A program made the position numbers and the translations under genes. Below, in pieces: positions 1 through 5,377 of a DNA stretch of 5,377 nt; position 1 is the stretch's first letter; each line of letters opens with the position of its first letter. This stretch comes from JBBTDV01 sp038042605 (lineage in GTDB: Bacteria; Bdellovibrionota; UBA1018), in NCBI GenBank assembly GCA_964358645.1, contig CAYHPW010000091.1, forward strand, positions 1-5,377, given 5' to 3'. Under the pieces are notes generated by a model. The model was not told the DNA's origin, made no database searches, and saw only the letters and a list, made by a program, of their open reading frames with translations.

Positions 1-7
1 AATTGTG

Positions 8-42
8 ATTTTGAGATTTGCATTTTGAATTTTGAATTTTTC
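8..42. repeat. Degenerate AT-rich heptad tandem repeat (ATTTTGA type)
   Basis: Five consecutive 7-base units in register: ATTTTGA (8-14), GATTTGC (15-21), ATTTTGA (22-28), ATTTTGA (29-35) and ATTTTTC (36-42). Three of the five are identical. Read on the minus strand, the unit is TCAAAAT. The array starts 22 bases beyond the stop codon of the helicase-nuclease gene and may continue past the left edge of the window. AT-rich heptad arrays of this kind occur between genes in cyanobacteria and other environmental bacteria, and their function is not settled. The sequence shows no G+C-rich hairpin followed by a T run, so it does not look like an intrinsic terminator. A chance low-complexity tract is possible with so few units. 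Confidence 0.5.
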
Positions 43-64
43 TTATGTGTCCAGACTTATGCAA

Positions 65-3000
65 CTAACTATAATGTGTTCGCCGCGCTAAACGCGCTGA
101 GTTAATCGCGACAATAATCGCCTCCTTTTCTTGTTGCTCGTAAAACCACCAAGTTGTGCTCCAAACACGATGTATGCGCCAACCAAGCTTTTCTAATATA
201 CGTTGTCTAGCGCGGTCTCGTGTGCGGGCGACAAGTGAACTGTGATAAATACGTCCGTCGCATTCAATACCCAACAAGTTCTGTCCTTGCTCTTTGACCA
301 CGATATCAATCCGAAAATTCCCACTGCCATATTGGCACTCAATCTCATAACCTTCATTTTCCAGGAACTCTACGACTTGCTCTTCAAAGGGTGAGTCGCA
401 AAAGACTATATTGGAAATACCGTCCCGACGCCGCTGGAAGCGTCTATGGGTAATACCAAAATCTCGTATCTGTCCTTCCATGTTCATAAGTAATTTCTTC
501 AAACACTTGAATCCCTCGCTCTGAGCACTGGCTGTTTCCAAATCCGCTACTTTCAGCGACGAAACGACGGTGAGTCCACTGCGCGAACGAGTAATCGCTA
601 CATTCAGTCGCCGTTCCCCGCCGCTTTTCACAATCGGACCAAGCACCGACGCATTGAATTTACCTGCTGAATTTTTCCCATAAGTGAGACTCAGAATGAT
701 ACGATCCATCTCATCGCCCTGAACTGTCTCAAGATTTCTGAGGAAAAACTTTGATTCATCAACGCAAAAAGCACGCACTTCATCTGGCTGAAAAAATTGT
801 AGTTGTTGGTCTATAAGTTCCATCTGCGAAATATTCATAGTCACAACGTCAAGGGACTTTTCAGGATATTCTCGGACATGAAGCTCTATGAGTTTGACAA
901 CTTCACCAGCTTCAATCGGATTATTTCTTTGGCCTGCTGTTTCGGAATAAATGGCATTAGGCACATAGTGCAATTTCCGCCCGATTCCGCTCACATGGGC
1001 CGGCGGATATATTTCAAGCCTACCCTTATAGAATTCATCGTTGGAAAAACGGATAAGGTCTGGTGTTTCACTGCGGTAGTGCGACATTAACATCACCTGT
1101 GTTTTATCCTCCTCAAAAACGCTTTCACCAAATTCATTGAGCAGACTCTCACTGATGCCAAAGTCCTGTGAATCAGCCCAGTCTATATTCATAAAGCTTG
1201 TGAAGAAGTCCGTTGGCGGAAGCTGGTGCTTATCGCCGACGATAATAACCTGATGTCCAAATGACATAGAAAGAAGCCCATCAAGCACCTGAATTTGGGA
1301 AGCTTCATCAAAGATAACCAGATCAAAAGGAAAGCTATGTTCTTTACTGTGTTTCGTGAAAATCTGGGAGGAAATCAGGTTAGCTAACGAGGTAGGACTC
1401 ATCATCCAACAAAGTTTGGCTTTAAGAAGGTAGTCAAGATGTGCATTAACCAGTTCACGAATAGTACCTCGAGGTTTTTGCAGTCCAGACAAGCGGCGTA
1501 GTTCAGACTCGCTATGAGCTGCAGATGAAGCCGCATTTTGCATAGTTTTCTCCAGCCGTGATTTTAGATGGTCAAGCACCCAAGCAGTAAGATTTTCGTC
1601 ATACTCAGCAAAGGCTTTCAGGGTCTGCTTAAACTTAGGTCCCGAAGGCTTGGCAATTGGGTTGCACAAGTAAAGCAAATTGAAGCAGAACAAAAGTTTG
1701 GCTTTGTCTGACTGCACACTACCTTCCAGAACATTCTCCCACAATCCTTTGATTTCTGGAAAGGCTGGAATTTTGCCTTGCCACCTTTGTTTTTCCAACC
1801 AGAGCTGGTGGCGAGGCAACTCATTAGTAATCTCATCAACAAGGGAGCGAATAGAGTCATAGTCGCTCACCCCTTCTGATGCTTTCTTGAAGAAGCTATC
1901 TAACTTTGCGTAAGCATCTTTTATAAACCCTTGATGGTGAAATAGGTGGTCACGAAGTTTCAGCCAAAAGCCACTGTCAACATCCAGTTTTTGGTAGCCA
2001 CAAAGTTGTTCAAACAGGTCTCGCCAACAAAGGGTTTCATTTAGCCATTTCCAATCAAGAGGGGCTATCTGGTCTGTCTGCAGTCTAATGTACCTTGGCA
2101 ACGAAATTAAATGTCGCTGGCAATGGGCAAACTCCTCCTGGGCCGAAAAAGAATCCAGAACACCTTGATTCCTGTCGCCTCCTTGTGTTTCATAGGTTTG
2201 GAGAAAATCATGAATACGTTGTTTGGCTTGTTGGTAAAACCTAAGGCTATCTTCCACATTATCGGTTTGCTTATCCTCAATATAGTCAAATTCCGAAAGT
2301 AAGGCTTCTATCTGTGAAAGAAATTTGGGATTGGCGGACTCCCAAAAGGTCTGCCAATGGATGTTGTTCACCTCAAACATATCATTTCTATCGCGCCATT
2401 GCTCAACCAAAGCGGCTGCCTCTTGTAGCTGTTTGAGGTCATCGTTTTTTAGGAATGACTCGGACTCCTCCGCTTGAGCAAGGTAATTCTCGGTCAGTTG
2501 CTTAAGTAGTGGATGCTCTTCAGCGGCTAAACGCAAATCCTGAACTGTTTGCCGAGAGTTTACCGCGTGTAAAGTAATTTCACGCCACTGTTTGAAACCG
2601 CGAACTGGTATTTCTGAATACGCTTGTTGGAGTGCAAACTTACACTTGCGGTCATTGACGAAATTTAAGCAATAGCTGACCATGTTGAAGCCGTGCTCAG
2701 CCATTGCTTCAACATGGTTCCAATGCGTTTCAGCTACTCTTTCCAATACAATAAGGCTCACAGGAACAGGCGCGTTTTTGATCTGGTTACTGCAAGCCTT
2801 CAACTTGGTCATCCAACCGTTGACTGTCAACCCCGGCTTGGTCTGACTATTCCACCAAATGCGGGGGATAATGACGCTACTAAACCTTCCTAAGGCTATC
2901 ACGGCCTGAAGCTGGGCCCGCCTAACTTTGCGCAAAGGTGAATAGACTAACCCCAACTGACCGCAGAGCTTCCAATAATGGATCTGGCTATTCTCAATCT

Positions 3001-4759
3001 CAATGATCTGTCTATTATAAAAGACCTCTTTCTGCGACAGGTCATTCCAAGTTGTGGCCGATTCATCAAGAAGAAGAGCCTCTGCTTTCTGTTTGGCCTC
3101 TACTGGGTAAACCTCTGTCAGAGAGACTGGATGCCGTGCCGCCTTAAGTTTTTCTTCCTTCTCCCATTCCTTCTGTAATCGTTCCAGTTCGGATAAGTTG
3201 ACTTCTTTATTGCCAACAATCTGGGGATGGCAAACAGGTTTGGCTAACACAACCTCAATTAGCCTAAGAGCGTCAGCTATGGCAGAGTCCGAATTTAATG
3301 GGTTTTCAAGCCCAATGGTTGCCGCCCATTCCCGCAACTCATCTAAAGACTCTACCTGGTTAATGATATTCTCTGTCAGCTCTTGAATCTCCCTCTCCGC
3401 ATTGGGATTATTCTCAAAGGTCTCAACCTGCACCCTATTCCAAATACTCTTGTTGTCAGTCAGCACATTAACCAGCTCTGGCCACTCAGCTATAGAAGAA
3501 AGGAGTTTTATAAAACGCTCCTTTGAGATAGATTGCCAATTTGGAATTTGGATTGTCGGGACATCTTTTAACTCTTTTTTCAACCGAATTAAACCATCAA
3601 GTGCCTCCCTTCGTTTGATCTGCAAAGAGGGATGGGCAATCTCTCGTGCGAATCGTACCCTTTCGTTCAAGGTCTCGCGTGTCTTTTTAAGTTGATCAAA
3701 TGGATAGTTTGCAGGGGAGGAAGTGCGCCTCCCTACTACATTTACCCCAGGCATCTCAAAACGACTTTGAAACTTATCAGTCGCTTGTCTCAAGAACTCC
3801 TGCTTGTCTAAATCCTCATCGTGAAGGTTCAACAGGGTCGGCTTGAGACCACAATTGGTAAGACGTTCTTCAACCTGCACAATGGCAGCTTTCTTGTCAC
3901 AAACCAACAACGCATTTCGCCCATGATAGAGAGCATTACTAATAATATTGGCAATAGTTTGGGACTTCCCAGTTCCAGGCGGCCCTTCTACTTGTAAGCA
4001 GAATCCTTTGTCCGACAACTGTATTACACGAAGCTGGCTGTCATCACAAGGCAATATAAGACCAAGCTCCTCTAATCCATCATCGGTAGTTTCGCCGAGA
4101 TCAACAGCCTCAATTTTAATCTCTTCCAGTTTGGCTCGGATGACAGGATTCTTAGCCAGAGCCTGACGAAGCAATGGTTCTGTCAGCCGCTCCTGAACCC
4201 TCATTTGCTGACTGCTGAAAAGCCCAATGTAGCTGTCAAGCTTAACAGAGGCTCTATTTCCAAGTTGTGCTTTGACCCAGTTTGTAGCCTGGCTGTAATT
4301 GGTGGCCATGCTCCCCGGGATTTTGTTGATTCCAAATTCCTTCAGATGTGCCTCTAAGACTGGATTAAAACGCCATGGTTCATCATCCTCTATCTTAACT
4401 TTAATTAGGTCGCCTGCAGTTTGAAGCGAGGCACGTTTAAGACAAACAGGAAACAATGCCACTCTATTCGGCTGTCCGACCCCTCCAGCGATTGTCATTT
4501 CCACTGCCCCATAGCAAATGAAGGCACAATGCTCACCGCGTTCTCTAATACGCGTCTGGTAATTCCTGTAAAGGTTTCTGGCGATTGGTTCAGCCATTGT
4601 GCCGATAGTCAATAGACCACCATTCGCAATAGAACTGAACTCTTCTGATGGCAGAACCCGAAACCTTTTGATCGGCATCTTCACCAACGGATTATTCAAC
4701 CCCTGAACAGTAGACTGCTCTAACCACTTTTTTAAATACTGGGCAAATGTTTCTGACAT
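65..4759 (-). CDS. DUF4011-like SF1 helicase fused to a C-terminal Vsr/DUF559-type nuclease; candidate anti-phage defence protein
   Basis: An intact 1564-residue, probably cytoplasmic protein with no signal peptide or membrane segment. The ATG start is firm, because an in-frame TAA lies two codons upstream; the ribosome site is weak (GAG seven bases before ATG). Residues about 20-200 resemble DUF4011, with NPL at 23-25, a VALFPVCLKR strand and an FNPVLEAHL segment. The helicase core follows: Q motif near Q242, Walker A GPPGTGKS at 259-266 (K265), motif Ia around 283-300, DEAS at 1151-1154, GDKHQLPPT at 1175-1183, HYRS at 1227-1230, TVQGDE at 1345-1350 and RLNVAITRSR at 1384-1393. About 750 mainly helical, Trp- and Leu-rich residues (345-1095) separate motifs Ia and II. 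Residues 1450-1540 are a PD-(D/E)XK nuclease: SPFEE, RIDIVV (D1485), IECDG..YH (E1499, D1501), an Arg-rich helix and RVWSTTWW. The family is expected to translocate on and cut nucleic acid. The defence role (hhe-like) is inferred. A DUF3320-like tail, seen in some relatives, is absent. Confidence 0.9.
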   Translation of the reverse strand: MSETFAQYLKKWLEQSTVQGLNNPLVKMPIKRFRVLPSEEFSSIANGGLLTIGTMAEPIARNLYRNYQTRIRERGEHCAFICYGAVEMTIAGGVGQPNRVALFPVCLKRASLQTAGDLIKVKIEDDEPWRFNPVLEAHLKEFGINKIPGSMATNYSQATNWVKAQLGNRASVKLDSYIGLFSSQQMRVQERLTEPLLRQALAKNPVIRAKLEEIKIEAVDLGETTDDGLEELGLILPCDDSQLRVIQLSDKGFCLQVEGPPGTGKSQTIANIISNALYHGRNALLVCDKKAAIVQVEERLTNCGLKPTLLNLHDEDLDKQEFLRQATDKFQSRFEMPGVNVVGRRTSSPANYPFDQLKKTRETLNERVRFAREIAHPSLQIKRREALDGLIRLKKELKDVPTIQIPNWQSISKERFIKLLSSIAEWPELVNVLTDNKSIWNRVQVETFENNPNAEREIQELTENIINQVESLDELREWAATIGLENPLNSDSAIADALRLIEVVLAKPVCHPQIVGNKEVNLSELERLQKEWEKEEKLKAARHPVSLTEVYPVEAKQKAEALLLDESATTWNDLSQKEVFYNRQIIEIENSQIHYWKLCGQLGLVYSPLRKVRRAQLQAVIALGRFSSVIIPRIWWNSQTKPGLTVNGWMTKLKACSNQIKNAPVPVSLIVLERVAETHWNHVEAMAEHGFNMVSYCLNFVNDRKCKFALQQAYSEIPVRGFKQWREITLHAVNSRQTVQDLRLAAEEHPLLKQLTENYLAQAEESESFLKNDDLKQLQEAAALVEQWRDRNDMFEVNNIHWQTFWESANPKFLSQIEALLSEFDYIEDKQTDNVEDSLRFYQQAKQRIHDFLQTYETQGGDRNQGVLDSFSAQEEFAHCQRHLISLPRYIRLQTDQIAPLDWKWLNETLCWRDLFEQLCGYQKLDVDSGFWLKLRDHLFHHQGFIKDAYAKLDSFFKKASEGVSDYDSIRSLVDEITNELPRHQLWLEKQRWQGKIPAFPEIKGLWENVLEGSVQSDKAKLLFCFNLLYLCNPIAKPSGPKFKQTLKAFAEYDENLTAWVLDHLKSRLEKTMQNAASSAAHSESELRRLSGLQKPRGTIRELVNAHLDYLLKAKLCWMMSPTSLANLISSQIFTKHSKEHSFPFDLVIFDEASQIQVLDGLLSMSFGHQVIIVGDKHQLPPTDFFTSFMNIDWADSQDFGISESLLNEFGESVFEEDKTQVMLMSHYRSETPDLIRFSNDEFYKGRLEIYPPAHVSGIGRKLHYVPNAIYSETAGQRNNPIEAGEVVKLIELHVREYPEKSLDVVTMNISQMELIDQQLQFFQPDEVRAFCVDESKFFLRNLETVQGDEMDRIILSLTYGKNSAGKFNASVLGPIVKSGGERRLNVAITRSRSGLTVVSSLKVADLETASAQSEGFKCLKKLLMNMEGQIRDFGITHRRFQRRRDGISNIVFCDSPFEEQVVEFLENEGYEIECQYGSGNFRIDIVVKEQGQNLLGIECDGRIYHSSLVARTRDRARQRILEKLGWRIHRVWSTTWWFYEQQEKEAIIVAINSARLARRTHYS

Positions 4760-4775
4760 AATTTAACTCATCAAC

Positions 4776-4792
4776 TATTCTTTATTAGAATA
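4776..4792. promoter_or_regulatory. Small inverted repeat just upstream of the helicase-nuclease gene (possible operator)
   Basis: A perfect 6-base inverted repeat, TATTCT-TTATT-AGAATA, is centred about 25 bases upstream of the start codon. The position would suit a repressor site overlapping a promoter or transcript start. The stem is entirely AT-rich apart from one pair and would be weak as an RNA hairpin, so a DNA-binding site is the likelier meaning if it has one. In AT-rich DNA, a repeat of this size can easily occur by chance. Confidence 0.2.
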
Positions 4793-4818
4793 CCATGAAC
4801 TTAACGCACCTTCGATGC

Positions 4819-4854
4819 GGACTTTTGTAAGTCCTTTAATTTCAGCAACTTACA
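4819..4854 (-). promoter_or_regulatory. Overlapping inverted repeats with mutually exclusive pairing in the helicase-nuclease leader
   Basis: Two stems share one arm. GGACTT (4819-4824) can pair with AAGTCC (4829-4834) across a 4-base loop. TGTAAGT (4826-4832) can instead pair with ACTTACA (4848-4854) across 15 bases. Both stems use 4829-4832, so only one can form at a time. This is the layout of an attenuator-like leader, located 60-95 bases before the start codon of the large gene. Neither form is followed by a U run on the minus strand. It could also be two overlapping protein-binding palindromes or coincidence. It matters only if transcription starts to the right of it, which I cannot show. 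Confidence 0.2.
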
Positions 4855-4949
4855 GAGCAAATTCCTATACCATAAATTTATTCTGGCACAAGATTCTGCA
4901 CATCCTTCATCGGATAGTGTTTTTGGTTTAAGGATAACTTATCAAATGA

Positions 4950-5377
4950 TTAAAGCAAATCCAATAATTCTCTGCATACTGTATCTACCTTTTCTTTCGT
5001 AAGATAGGGATGGAGCGGAAGGCACAAGATCTCTCTGCTCAACATCTCTGTTACAGGAAGAACTACATTATCTTTATAAATAGGCTGTTTATGGAGCGGA
5101 GGATAGAAGTATCTTCTTGTTTCCACTCCTTTTTCCAATAAACCTGACCAGACCCTATCCCTGTCCTGTATTCTCACACCAATGTAATTGTAGTTAGAGA
5201 TGGCACTCCTTGTCTCTTCCTGGAAGACTAAACTTGAAAGGTTATTTTTATACTGTTGGACAAGCTCCCTTATCTTTACCAGCCTATCGTCCAAGGTATC
5301 AAGCGACCTTATCCCTATGACGGCATTTATCTCTGTCATCCTTGCATTTAGACCAAGATAGGGAAAGTTTTCGCCAT
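4950..5377 (-). CDS. DegT/DnrJ/EryC1/StrS-family sugar aminotransferase, C-terminal part (5' end outside window)
   Basis: The frame is open to the right edge and ends at TAA (4950-4952), leaving 141 complete C-terminal codons. The internal ATG at 5337-5339 is not the start: the residues before it, GENFPYLGLNAR, join MTEINAVIGI to form the conserved 'GxNxRMTEIxAAIG' segment of this family. That segment normally follows the PLP-binding lysine by some 30-40 residues, so the lysine lies outside the window. The rest matches the family's C-terminal domain, including ETRRYFYPPLHKQPIY and the LCLPLHPYL element. Members are PLP-dependent enzymes that transfer an amino group, usually from glutamate, to a keto group of a nucleotide-linked sugar for O-antigen, capsule, glycoprotein or antibiotic sugars. 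Full-length members are about 370-400 residues. The exact sugar substrate cannot be read from this part. All 12 arginines use AGA or AGG, unlike the helicase gene. Confidence 0.9.
   Translation of the reverse strand, partial: GENFPYLGLNARMTEINAVIGIRSLDTLDDRLVKIRELVQQYKNNLSSLVFQEETRSAISNYNYIGVRIQDRDRVWSGLLEKGVETRRYFYPPLHKQPIYKDNVVLPVTEMLSREILCLPLHPYLTKEKVDTVCRELLDLL

Larger units (their letters stand above)
4760..4949. other. Intergenic gap between the two minus-strand genes
   Basis: These 190 AT-rich bases separate the aminotransferase stop from the helicase-nuclease start. The spacing is wide enough for the large gene to have its own promoter, so an operon with the aminotransferase is not indicated. 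I found no convincing -35/-10 pair. The best minus-strand match is TTGTGC, 16 bases, then TATAGG, which is too weak to call. Small symmetric elements are frequent: ATAAATTTAT at 4872-4881, GATAA-C-TTATC at 4933-4943, an ATCCTT/AAGGAT pair at 4902-4907 and 4930-4935, and the two structures listed separately. No open frame here looks like a gene. Confidence 0.6.

Noticed and set aside
803..1090. Plus-strand open frame of 95 codons, antisense to the helicase gene
   Set aside because: It lies wholly opposite conserved helicase coding sequence (after the HYRS motif), and its translation resembles no family. It is a shadow of the real gene.
1618..1860. Minus-strand open frame of 80 codons in another frame inside the helicase gene
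   Set aside because: The main frame continues unbroken through this stretch, so there is no sign of a frameshift or nested gene.
3402..3695. Plus-strand open frame of 97 codons, antisense to the helicase gene
   Set aside because: It is Ser- and Phe-rich, typical of an antisense reading of Glu/Lys-rich helical coding sequence, and has no recognisable domain.
4819..4843. Intrinsic terminator on the plus strand (GGACTT hairpin followed by TTTAATTT)
   Set aside because: The stem is only six pairs, the T tract is broken by AA, and no plus-strand gene precedes it.
4864..4891. Minus-strand promoter TTGTGC, 16 bases, TATAGG
   Set aside because: It has only about three and four matches to the -35 and -10 consensus sequences. 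In AT-rich DNA this is too weak to annotate.
4950..5339. A complete 129-residue protein starting at the ATG at 5337-5339
   Set aside because: The frame is open upstream to the window edge, and the residues before this Met belong to the conserved DegT-family segment. The ATG is internal and the gene is cut by the window.

Overview
The window holds two genes, both on the minus strand. It reads as an accessory region of a bacterial chromosome of moderate GC content. The host cannot be named from this sequence. No ribosomal, tRNA or other marker gene is present. A degenerate AT-rich heptad repeat and a polysaccharide-type aminotransferase fit many environmental bacteria equally well.

Layout from left to right: positions 1-64 are AT-rich non-coding DNA with a tandem heptad repeat of ATTTTGA type (8-42). 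Positions 65-4759 (minus strand, about 87% of the window) are a single intact gene for a 1564-residue protein. It has an N-terminal DUF4011-like region, a superfamily 1 helicase/ATPase split by a very long helical insert, and a C-terminal Vsr/DUF559/MTES_1575-type PD-(D/E)XK nuclease domain. Positions 4760-4949 are a 190-base gap with several small inverted repeats, two of which could form mutually exclusive hairpins ahead of the big gene. Positions 4950-5377 (minus strand) are the last 141 codons of a DegT/DnrJ/EryC1/StrS sugar aminotransferase that runs off the right edge.

The large protein has the build of the DUF4011-helicase-Vsr proteins found in bacterial defence islands. As far as I recall, these were reported as the single-gene anti-phage system 'hhe'. 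Every helicase motif I looked for and the likely nuclease metal ligands are present, so the protein should be active. The defence role is inferred from the family, not shown by the sequence. The aminotransferase belongs to nucleotide-sugar metabolism for surface glycans and has no obvious functional link to the helicase. Its arginine codons are all AGA/AGG (12 of 12), whereas the 3' part of the helicase gene uses mostly CGN (15 of 17 over its last 131 codons). The two genes therefore probably have different histories, and the helicase-nuclease may have been inserted beside a polysaccharide locus.
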